Shown: piece after piece, positions 56,265-64,000 of the stretch | Position numbering within the stretch: position 1 is the stretch's first letter | How the letters are laid out: every line of letters begins with the position of its first letter | Notes under the pieces: generated by a model | The model's input: the letters and a program-made list of their open reading frames with translations, nothing else | Told to the model about the DNA's origin: nothing | The model's database searches: none | Position numbers and translations under genes: made by a program | Origin: Ceratotherium simum simum | Lineage: Eukaryota; Chordata; Mammalia; Perissodactyla; Rhinocerotidae | NCBI RefSeq assembly: GCF_000283155.1 | Contig: NW_004454267.1 | Span: 387,769 to 451,768 of the forward strand | Length of the DNA stretch: 64,000 bases | Direction: 5' to 3'

Positions 56265-56559
56265 GCTTCAGAACATTGTCAATAACGGATAATCTTTCAT
56301 GTGGAAGCATGGAAAAATCCATAGAACTTGATTTCTGACACAGAAGTTAGATTTCAAGAAAGCTCTGTTTCACCTCTCTTCTCTATTTCCTGGATAACCT
56401 TTTACTATTCTAAGGGATTAACAGTTTAAACATCTTTTAGATCCAGGACTAGTTTATGACTTGGGTTTTCCTGTTAGGGAAAAGCAGCAGGAGAAATGCA
56501 GTTCTCTAAACAACCAAGAGGGTCAATGATTTATTTTAAGATCTGTTCTTTCAAAAAAG
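56265..56559. other. Unassigned intronic DNA
   Basis: Nothing recognisable. Confidence 0.3.
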
Positions 56560-56680
56560 AATCAATTGATAATTATTGAAGTGAAGCCAGATATTGGATA
56601 CAAGGGGGTGTTCATTATACCATTGTCTCTATTCTTGTGTGTGTTTGAAATTTCCCATCATAAAATGTTTTTTAAAGTTT
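56560..56680 (+). mobile_element. L1 3' tail fragment
   Basis: GATAATTATTGAAGTGAAGC, TTCATTATACCATTGTCTCT and AATTTCCCATCATAAAATG are an L1-type 3' terminus. Confidence 0.55.
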
Positions 56681-56810
56681 ATATTCCTCAGCAATATATT
56701 ATCTAGTTAAAAAAAAAAGAATCAATTGAATCTTATTTTCCTTCATTTTTAAAAAATGGCTTCCATCCTTTAGCCATGAATTCTCAAGAGAAATCTGGGA
56801 TACCTACAGT

Positions 56811-56857
56811 CTTCTTTCTCTCTCTTTCTCTTTCTCTCTTTCTTTCTTTCTTTCACT
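56811..56857. repeat. CT-rich (TTTC/TCTC)n tract
   Basis: A polypyrimidine tract of TTTC and TCTC units. Confidence 0.95.
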
Positions 56858-57157
56858 AGCTGTGATTCTAGCAGCTCTTTAACCCTTGGGAGGTCTCCTC
56901 ATATTGCATTCTCAGGTTCTGAGCTCACTGTTATTTCCAAGAGTTATGTTTAGATTTTTACAAATATATATCATTTTCTTAAGGCACTAGTATTTTTAGA
57001 ATGATGAGGAAAGTCTTTCCTGGGCCATGAGTAATACCCAGAAAGTAGTAATAGGGATACCACCTTCCGTTCATTCAAGCAACAACTGGTCACCCGGAAG
57101 GGGCCATGGGGGAATGACATTCCTCTTACACAATTGCTATTTTCCAAGCATAATGTT
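56858..57157. other. Unassigned intronic DNA
   Basis: Nothing recognisable. Confidence 0.3.
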
Positions 57158-57390
57158 AGTAGTGTTAATAACAGTTAACGTGTAGTAGGTGCTTTCTATG
57201 TGCCAGGCACTCTTAAATTTGACTAAAGAATTTATCCTCGGAACAACTACATATTATTAGCTTGTTATTATTATTATTCCCATTTTACAGATTAGGAAAC
57301 AGAGGCACAGACAGGCTAAATACCTTGCCCCAAGTCATTTACCAGTAAATGGAAGAGTAAGAATTTGAAGCCGGTTGGACTCCAGAGGTA
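57158..57390 (-). repeat. MIR SINE, antisense
   Basis: TTTCTATGTGCCAGGCACTC, TTATTATTATTATTCCCATT and GGAAACAGAGGCACAGACAG fit reversed MIR. Confidence 0.9.
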
Positions 57391-57399
57391 GCCCCTTCA

Positions 57400-57545
57400 C
57401 ACATGACCTTATTTCGTCCTCTCAGTAATCCTGCCTGTGGTTTACAAATGAGAGGAGGAAGTTGCAGACAAGTAACTTCCCTGAAGTCACTTGGCTAGAG
57501 CCAGAAGTCAAACTTGCCACTTGCTGCCAAATCCACGTTATTTCT
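57400..57545 (-). repeat. Second MIR, antisense, adjoining
   Basis: CCTCTCAGTAATCCTGCCTG and AAGTAACTTCCCTGAAGTCA fit a decayed reversed MIR; two MIRs lie side by side. Confidence 0.65.
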
Positions 57546-58037
57546 ATCATGGTGCATGAGGTAAATTGCAAGAAGGGCCACCGTTCTCCACCCCTCCCTG
57601 GATCCACACGTTTTGCAATGTGACTTGACAGCTTTTCCATCAAGAAGCGGATTCCACTTCCTCACTGCTTGAATCCGGGCTGGCCTCATGATTTGTTTGG
57701 GCCAACATAGCAGTGCAAGTGGCACTGTGCCAGTTCCAAACCTCAGGCTCAAGAGGCCTTGAGGACTTCTACTCGAATCCTTGCAACTCTGCCCAGTTAC
57801 CATGTGAACAATGCAGGGTTAACCTGATAGAAGATGAGAGACCCAGTGGAACAGAGTGATCCATCCCTGCTGAGGCCATCCTAGACCAGCCAGCACCCAG
57901 GCCACCTGGTAGCCAGCTGCAGACACATGAAGGAAACAGCCAAGGCCAGAAGAACCTCCCAGCTGAGCCCAGTCCAAATTGCTGACTTGCAGAACAGTGA
58001 GCTAAATAAACTGTTGTTGTTTTAAGCCACTAACTTT

Positions 58038-58289
58038 TTTTTTTTTCGAGGAAGATCAGCCCTGAGCTAACATCCATGCCAATCTTCCTCTTTTTGCTGA
58101 GGAAGACCGGGTCTGAGCTAACATCTATTGCCAATCCTCCTCCTTTTTTTCCCCCAAAGCCCCAGTAGACAGTTGTATGTCGTAGTTGCACATCCTTCTA
58201 GTTGCTGTATGTGGGATGCGGCCTCAGCATGGCCGGAGAAGCGGTGCATTGGTGCATGCCCGGGATCTGAACCCGGGCCGCCAGCAGCG
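58038..58289 (-). mobile_element. ERE-type SINE, long body, antisense, cut by gap
   Basis: Poly-T, two GGAAGA 3' modules, then GTCGTAGTTGCACATCCTTC and TTGCTGTATGTGGGATGCGG, the long-body subfamily of 33736. The tRNA head runs into the N gap. The outer target duplication TAAGCCACTAACTTTT begins at about 58022. Confidence 0.9.
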
Positions 58290-58429
58290 NNNNNNNNNNN
58301 NNNNNNNNNNNNNNNNNNNNNNNNNNNNNNNNNNNNNNNNNNNNNNNNNNNNNNNNNNNNNNNNNNNNNNNNNNNNNNNNNNNNNNNNNNNNNNNNNNNN
58401 NNNNNNNNNNNNNNNNNNNNNNNNNNNNN
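58290..58429. other. Assembly gap (140 N)
   Basis: Exactly 140 N between two antisense SINEs. The missing pieces expected are the head end of the left SINE and the 3' end of the right one. Confidence 1.
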
Positions 58430-58610
58430 CTGAGGAAGACGGCCGTGGGCTAACATCCGTGCCCATCTTCCTCTACTTTATATGGGACGCCGCCACAGCA
58501 TGGCTTGCCAAGCAGTGCGTCGGTGCGCACCCGGGATCCCAACCAGCGAACCCCGGGCCGCCGCAGCGGAGCGCGCGCACTTAACCACTGCGCCACCTGG
58601 CCGGCCCCCC
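58430..58610 (-). mobile_element. ERE-type SINE, short body, antisense
   Basis: CTGAGGAAGACGGCCGTGGG, CGCCGCCACAGCATGGCTTG, a B box in reverse and a CTGGCCGGCCCC head end at 58606. The outer duplication TAAGCCACTAACTTTT begins at 58611. Confidence 0.93.
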
Positions 58611-58665
58611 TAAGCCACTAACTTTTGAGGTAGTTTGTTACGTAGCAAAAAGTTAACTCATGCCA

Positions 58666-59109
58666 TGCATAATAACTGAAATGCAATTTATAGCCAAACA
58701 GTAATGTCCTCCCTATGTAGCAGCCACTCGAGACTGCTATCACAGCCACCTGGCACAAAGCCATGCCCCCGAAACCACGACGACAAAGCTTCAGAGCAGA
58801 GAAGGAAAATCCCGCCACAGAGCCACTGCCCTTTATTTTGTAAGACAACCATGGGGTCACCCTCAGGTCAGAGCCTGTTGACTTTCTTTTTAAAGCCTTT
58901 TCTTTTGAGGATGACTTTGATTTTTAGAAACAAAAGCAACTCCTAGCCAAGTTTGGGAATGAAGTGATCAAGGCTGCTTTTGTTAAAAAGAAGAAAGAAA
59001 AGAAGCATGAGTATAAAGTTATAATAAGATTTTCTTGCATGGTTTACAAACTGGATCTGACAGCAATTCCAAGAGTCACAAAGGGAAGTGTTTTCAACAC
59101 TAACAGCTT
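58666..59109. other. Unassigned intronic DNA
   Basis: No repeat or exon. AAAAGAAGAAAGAAAAGAAG lies near 58987. Confidence 0.35.
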
Positions 59110-59635
59110 TACTGACATAGTGGTAGGACTGAGCGCCTGGCTCTGTAGCCAGACTCCTGGGTTCAAACTCTGGCTCTTCCTCTTAGTAGCCATGTGAACT
59201 TGGGTACTTCTTGAGCCTCGGTTTCCTCATCCACAAAATGGGGACAATAAAATCACCCATTCAAAGGGCTAACTAGGCCCCTTGTGATGACTAGGGGTCG
59301 GCCCGGTGGCATAGTGATTAAGTTCACACACTCCACTTTGGCAGCCCAGGGTTCGCGGGTTTGGATCCCAGGCACGGATCTACACACTGCTCATCAAGCC
59401 ATGTGGCGGCAGTGTCCCACATACAAAACAGAGGAAGATGGGCACAGGTGTTAGCTCAGGGACAATCTTCCTCAAGCAAAAAGAGGAAGATTGGCAACAG
59501 ATGTTAGCTCAGGGCCAATCTTCCTCATCAAAAAAAAAAAAAAAAAAAGAGGGGGCTATTGTAATGACTAAATGAGATCACAATGTGAAACAATGCCTGG
59601 CATATAGGAAGTATTCTACAAATGATTTTCACTAA
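59110..59635 (+). repeat. MIR SINE, split by an ERE SINE
   Basis: Left part GTAGCCAGACTCCTGGGTTC, GTGAACTTGGGTACTTCTTG, TTTCCTCATCCACAAAATGG; right part 59561-59635 with AATGAGATCACAATGTG and ACAATGCCTGGCATATAGGA. The halves rejoin across the SINE. Confidence 0.9.
59294..59560 (+). mobile_element. ERE-type SINE, older subfamily, nested in MIR
   Basis: Head GGGGTCGGCCCGGTGGCATA, body CACGGATCTACACACTGCTC, two TGTTAGCTCAGGG modules, and a run of about 18 A. The target duplication GTRATGACTA is at 59284-59293 and 59561-59570. Confidence 0.94.
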
Positions 59636-59819
59636 TCACCAATGATTAATCACTGAGATAGTAACTGTTTGGTAATGGTAAATCATTACAAAACAACTCT
59701 TAACTTTGAGCCATATTTCATATTTAGGTGCTAAATTCCAAAATGTGAAATGGGGATTTGCTGCCTAGACTCATTTAAATGTCATGATATTCAATCAAAT
59801 GTAATTGGTCAGGTAAAAA

Positions 59820-60780
59820 CCGAGTTTCCTCTACTTCTAGGTATCTACCCAAGAGAAATGAAAACATATGCACACAAAAACTTGTATGCAAATGTTCATA
59901 GCAGCATTATTCATAATAGCCAAAAAGCGGAGACAACCGCAAAACAAAATGTGGTATATCCATACAATGGAATATTATTCAGCAGTAAAAATGAATGAAG
60001 TACTGATAAATGCTGCAACATAGATGAACCTCGAAAGCATTGTAGTAAGTGAAATAAGCCAGATGCAAAAGAGCATATACTGTGTGATTTTATTTATATG
60101 AAATGTCCAGAAAAGGTAAATCTATAGAGATAAAAAGTAGATTAGTGATTGCCTGGGGGTAGGAGTGGGAATGAAGAGTGATCACAAACGGTCACTAGTG
60201 ATCTTTTTGGGAGATGGAAATGTTCTAAAATTAGATTGTGGTGATGGTTGCATAACTCTGTAAATTTGCTGCACTTAAAATGAGTGGATTTTTAAAAATT
60301 GTGGTAAAATATACATAATATAAAATTTACCATCTTAACCATTTTTTAGTCTACAATTCAGTAGTCTTAAGTACATTCAGCGTTGTGTAACCAATCTCCA
60401 GAATTATTCTCATCCTGCAAAACTGAAACTCTATACCCATTAAACAACAGCTCCCTATTCCCTAACCCCCCAGTCCCTGGTAACCACCATCCTACTTTCT
60501 GTTTCTATGAATATGACTACTCTAGGTAACTCATATAAGTGGAATCATGCAGTATTTTTTTGTGACTGGCTGATTTCACTTACCATAATATCTTCAAGGT
60601 TCACCCATGTGGTAGCATGTGACAGGAGTTCCTTCCTTTTTAAGGCTGAATAATATTCCATTGTATGGATATACCACATTCTGTTTATCCCTTCATCTAT
60701 GATGGACACTTGAGTAAAATAAGTGGATTTTATGATATGTAAATTATACTTCAATAAAGCTGTTTTCAAAAAAGTTTTAT
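59820..60780 (+). mobile_element. L1 LINE 3' end, sense, interrupted
   Basis: ACTTCTAGGTATCTACCCAA, TGTTCATAGCAGCATTATTC, ATGTGGTATATCCATACAAT and GATGGTTGCATAACTCTGTA run to 60293. The last part, GATATGTAAATTATACTTCA and AATAAAGCTG, resumes at 60717. A second L1 lies between. Confidence 0.88.
60294..60716 (-). mobile_element. L1 3' fragment inserted into another L1
   Basis: Antisense L1 3' UTR (AATTGTGGTAAAATATACAT, ACCATCTTAACCATTTTTTA) through ORF2 C-terminal sequence to about 60710. The duplicated site AAAATRAGTGGATTTT is at about 60277-60293 and 60717-60732. Severely 5'-truncated. Confidence 0.88.
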
Positions 60781-60784
60781 TTAT

Positions 60785-61270
60785 ACATCCTCCTGTTAAT
60801 GGGCTTTAAGGTCATTTCCATTTCTTTTTATTTTAAACAATTTGCATTTAATATCCTTCTTCAGAGCTCCTTATATACAAATACTCAGTTTTTCTACCTA
60901 TAGTATAAATTTAGAAGTGAAATTTCTAGGTCATAGAGTATGTACATTTTCAACTTGACTAGGTTCTGACAAAATTCTCTCCAGAAGAGTGGTACCAATT
61001 ATATACACTAGAACATGAAAATTCCCTTCTCCAAGCTTCTTCAATTCCTCATATTGTCAAACTTTTACATTTTTGCTTATCTGTAAACGAGATTGAACAT
61101 TTTTTTACTCACTTCTGGCTCTCTGGGTCTCCCCTTTTGTGAACTTCCTGATTATATCCTTTGTCTATTTTTCTATTTCATATTTCCTTTGTGTTGTTCT
61201 CTTTTTTCTTACTGATTTATAGGACGTCCTTATAGGCTGGATACTAACCTGTCATATATGTTGCAAGTAT
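60785..61270 (-). mobile_element. Older L1M fragment, antisense
   Basis: ATTTAGAAGTGAAATTTCTA, GGTCATAGAGTATGTACATT, CTTCCTGATTATATCCTTTG and TCTTACTGATTTATAGGACG are a strongly decayed antisense L1 ORF2 tail. Confidence 0.7.
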
Positions 61271-61434
61271 GCAGAACAGATTAGTGGATAGGAGTCAAGT
61301 CAACTAAAGGCAGAGATGGACAGGAGATGGAAAGTGTCTGAACTGGGAAATTAACAGGGTCTTGGGATAGCCTGAGATCAGGGCCACTATGATATTCACT
61401 GTTGTTATTCTACAAGTGCTTATGACAGGGCCTC
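61271..61434. other. Unassigned
   Basis: No feature recognised. Confidence 0.3.
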
Positions 61435-61665
61435 AGAATAATAATAATAGTAAGTCATTTACTGAGCACTTCCTACGTATAGGTGCACTGCTACGCAATT
61501 ACCCACATAATCTAGTTTGATGTTCAGAATGAGCCAGCGAGGTAAATATTATGGTCCCTCTTTCATGTATGAGAAAACTGAGGCTCAGTGAGTTGAGGTT
61601 ATTCAAATAAGTAGCCAGCTGAGACTCCAACCCAGATCTATCTGATTCTAATGCCTTGCTCTTAA
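61435..61665 (-). repeat. MIR SINE, antisense
   Basis: CATTTACTGAGCACTTCCTA, ATGTATGAGAAAACTGAGGC and GAGACTCCAACCCAGATCTA fit reversed MIR. Confidence 0.88.
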
Positions 61666-61914
61666 AATTTTTTTTTTAATTTTATCAAAATAATACTTAT
61701 GCATAAAGAATCAAATAACATCAAAATATCCCTTGCTGTTAACTACATTATACCTCCTTACATATCAGAGTCCAAAATATATTTGTTGAATGGATGAACC
61801 AAAGAATCATGGCCAAAGACACGTATCAACAAGATTTAGCAGCTGAATGAAGATGGGTGGGAGGGAAAGATTTTCTACCCAAGGCAGAGTGAAGACAGAG
61901 CAAGAAGCTCACAG

Positions 61915-62330
61915 GCAGAGTCCCAAATGCATAAGGAAATATAAGCAAGCGTTTTCATTGAGGCGTTGTTTAGAGTACTGAGAAATCGAACTTGATACAT
62001 CCAACAACAGGCAATCAGTTCAATACATCAAGGTGTAGCCCATGAAAGTCCACGCGGTCATTACAAGTGGTATAAGGAAAGATGTTCCCGATATGTTGCT
62101 AAGTAAAAACACCAGTTACAAACAGTGAGTATGATGTTAAAAAAATACACTAATATGTACTAAATATGTAAAAAAATACACTAATATGTACTAAATATGT
62201 AAAAAGCCCACAAAGATATTAAACCCATTAACAGGGCTAGGATTGTAACTGGTGTGTTTGTTGTTTGTTAGTTTATTTTTTCCTTATTGTTAGTTTCTAA
62301 TTTTTCTACAAAGAGCAACTATCACTTGTA
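61915..62330 (+). mobile_element. L1M 3'-end fragment with internal duplication
   Basis: CAATCAGTTCAATACATCAA, GGAAAGATGTTCCCGATATG and TTGCTAAGTAAAAACACC are the sense 3' tail of an old L1. A perfect 31-bp tandem duplication lies at 62139-62169 and 62170-62200. Confidence 0.75.
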
Positions 62331-62619
62331 GCACAACCGTTCCCTTCTTACCTCTAAAAAAAAAAAAAGAAAGCCAAAACCCAAGAGTTCTTTAAAGGAG
62401 TTGGAGTTAAAAGCAAGGGATCTCAAGAGCAAATTCCAAATCCAAAGGCCAGGTGAGGCAGGGTCCAGGCTGAGTTAACACAGTCCGGGTGCAAGAGCAG
62501 AGGGAGAGAGTCAGGAGCCAGCAAGGGTACTGCAAACAAGGCTTGCAAACGGCCTGGGGGTGTGGAGAGGAGGACTTCAACCTCCATCATTTGGGTCAAG
62601 AGTCGATTTCCTGGAGTGG
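62331..62619. other. Unassigned intronic DNA
   Basis: No repeat or exon; an A-run lies at 62357-62368. Confidence 0.35.
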
Positions 62620-62870
62620 ATGAGAGCTGAGGCTTAGAGTCGGAAGGACCGGTTGGCATCCTGGCTCTGCCACGGACTAGCTCAGTGACCTTGTGTGTGC
62701 AAGTAAGTTGTTCATTCTTTCTAGACTGCAGTTTCTATGTTTTAAAAATGCTACCACCACCACCCACAGCACAAGGTTGTTATTAAAAATCAGTGAGATC
62801 TTGTAAATAAATGTTGAGCATCACAGAACCTGGCATAAAGAAGGTACCTCATAAATGGTAGTAGTTGTGT
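62620..62870 (+). repeat. MIR SINE
   Basis: CATCCTGGCTCTGCCACGGA, TAGCTCAGTGACCTTGTGTG and ACAGAACCTGGCATAAAGAA fit sense MIR. Confidence 0.85.
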
Positions 62871-63342
62871 TCCCACGAGTGGTGGTATAGGGGGGATTCA
62901 GATTGTCCTGATGGGCCTGAGGCAGGGTGGACAGACAGCAAACAGCTAAGAAATGCAGATCAGGAACTCACAGAAGCAGTTAAGAATACAAATCAGAGAT
63001 CACCAACTGGACAGATCTAGCTCACAAATGTTTGTTTGGCATGTTGTCTTTTTTTTTTTTTAAATTAATTGTCAATAGTTAAAAATTGGGACTGTTGACG
63101 GTAAAATCTGGATCAGGGGCTTCTGTGGAAAACTTGGACGGTATGGCCACACTGAGCCCGCGTTCCAGCATGCTGACAGTCAGCAGGAACTGAGAAGCAT
63201 AGCAGCTGCCCCCGCAGTGCACAGGCTTCTTTGGTAGCCACAGTCCCCACCTTTATTGTTACCTGAGGCCTGTGTCATCACCTACCTGGCCCTGCAGCCC
63301 CCTGAATGTTTTCCCCTTAAAATACATAATGTTGATACCCTG
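62871..63342. other. Unassigned intronic DNA
   Basis: A T-run lies at 63051-63061. Nothing else is recognised. Confidence 0.3.
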
Positions 63343-63795
63343 GATGTGGTAGGCTAAACAAATGCCCCCCACGTCTTAGATGTCCATATCCTAATCCCCA
63401 GAACCTGGGAATATGTTACCTTACATGGCAAAAGAACTTTGCAGATGTGACTACATTAGGGATCCTGAGATGGGGAGATTTTTGAGGTGGGTCCACTGTA
63501 ATCACAGGGTCCTTATAAGGGTGGCAGGAGGCTCAGAGTCTGAGAAGGGGATGTGACCACGGAAGCAGAAGTCAAAGTGATGCTCCTTCTGGCTTTGAAG
63601 ATGGAGGAAGGGGCCATGAGCCAAGAAACGCAGGTGGCCTCCAGAAGCTGGATAAGGCAAAGAAATAGATTCTCCCATAGAGCTTCCAGAAGGAACACAG
63701 CCCTGCAGACGCATCTTAGACTTGTGAACCAGAGATACTCTATACCCCGCAATGGGCAGGATAGTCCTGCACAATAAAATCTGTCCTGTATCCTA
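63343..63795 (+). mobile_element. MLT1-like solo LTR
   Basis: CTTAGATGTCCATATCCTAA, CCCCAGAACCTGGGAATATG, ACTTTGCAGATGTGACTACA and GAAGATGGAGGAAGGGGCCA are in the same order as the copy at 42044. Confidence 0.88.
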
Positions 63796-64000
63796 AAGAT
63801 TTTCAACTACCCCACTGGACATTGACTAGGAAAAAAAAACTTGTCCATAATTATCTGAGCCTAGAACCTAATTCCATTTAACATATAAACACAAGGTCTT
63901 TTTGCATGGTTTTAATATACATTGATTTTTCCAGGAAAGCAACTACTATGTATACCAAGAGAAAACTGTACTTTGTTTTATTCAGAGCCTAAGAGTTTCT
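63796..64000. other. Unassigned intronic DNA at the window end
   Basis: No feature recognised. Confidence 0.3.

Larger units (their letters stand above)
57570..58665 (+). mobile_element. MaLR-like LTR, split by ERE SINEs
   Basis: GGCCTCATGATTTGTTTGGG, CAGTTCCAAACCTCAGGCTC, GACCAGCCAGCACCCAGGCC, AAACTGTTGTTGTTTTAAGC before the insertion and CACTAACTTTTGAGGTAG ... CAAAAAGTTAACTC after it form one LTR. Confidence 0.75.
47589..64000 (-). other. IQCK: IQCK intron upstream of the exon pair
   Basis: At least 16.4 kb without a further exon that I could find on the minus strand. It contains the repeats listed below and a 140-N gap, which is too small and too clearly SINE-flanked to be likely to hide an exon. 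Confidence 0.65.

Noticed and set aside
58290..58429. Gap hiding an upstream IQCK exon
   Set aside because: Both edges are inside ERE SINEs and the gap is about the size of the missing SINE ends.
58666..59109. Processed pseudogene
   Set aside because: No recognised parent, no A tail and no target-site duplication.

Overview
This is a piece of a mammalian nuclear genome, almost certainly a perissodactyl (horse, rhinoceros or tapir). The clearest mark is the tRNA-derived Equine Repetitive Element (ERE) class of SINE, present in at least nine insertions, most with recognisable target-site duplications. The other repeats (MIR, L2, old L1, MER5-type hAT relics, MaLR-like LTRs) are shared by all placental mammals. 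I did not see the typical young horse ERE1 body, so a rhinoceros or tapir seems slightly more likely than a horse; this is inference only.

The only protein-coding content I can support is three internal exons of one minus-strand gene, which I recognise as IQCK (IQ motif containing K). In transcription order they are 47588-47536 (53 bp), 47399-47322 (78 bp) and 26844-26760 (85 bp). All have AG acceptors and strong GT donors and share one open frame. The encoded 72 codons run from a basic KRTKF stretch through a helix resembling the second helix of a Dpy-30-type docking motif to the start of a calmodulin-binding IQ motif. The first two exons are separated by only 136 bp, and the third follows a 20.5 kb intron. 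The 5' exons should lie above 64000 and the 3' exons below 1; I found neither by eye inside the window.

Layout: 1-26759 is the intron after the IQ exon. It holds an ERE SINE, a tRNA-headed RTE-like element, four large antisense L1 fragments, a cluster of MER5 relics, an L2, several LTRs, and a unique block at 10.6-11.0 kb with a perfect MEF2 site beside a perfect SRF CArG box. 26845-47321 is the long intron, with L2, MIR, LTR and SINE insertions, many nested. 47589-64000 is the upstream intron; it contains a GATA-motif-rich unique block, a 140-N assembly gap between two same-orientation ERE SINEs, and an L1 inserted antisense into another L1. Unique, repeat-free stretches are noted as candidate conserved non-coding DNA.

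I found no new biological system. The most useful observations are the identity of the exons, the possible docking helix in IQCK, the muscle-type regulatory motif pair, and several clean nested insertions that give relative ages of repeat families.
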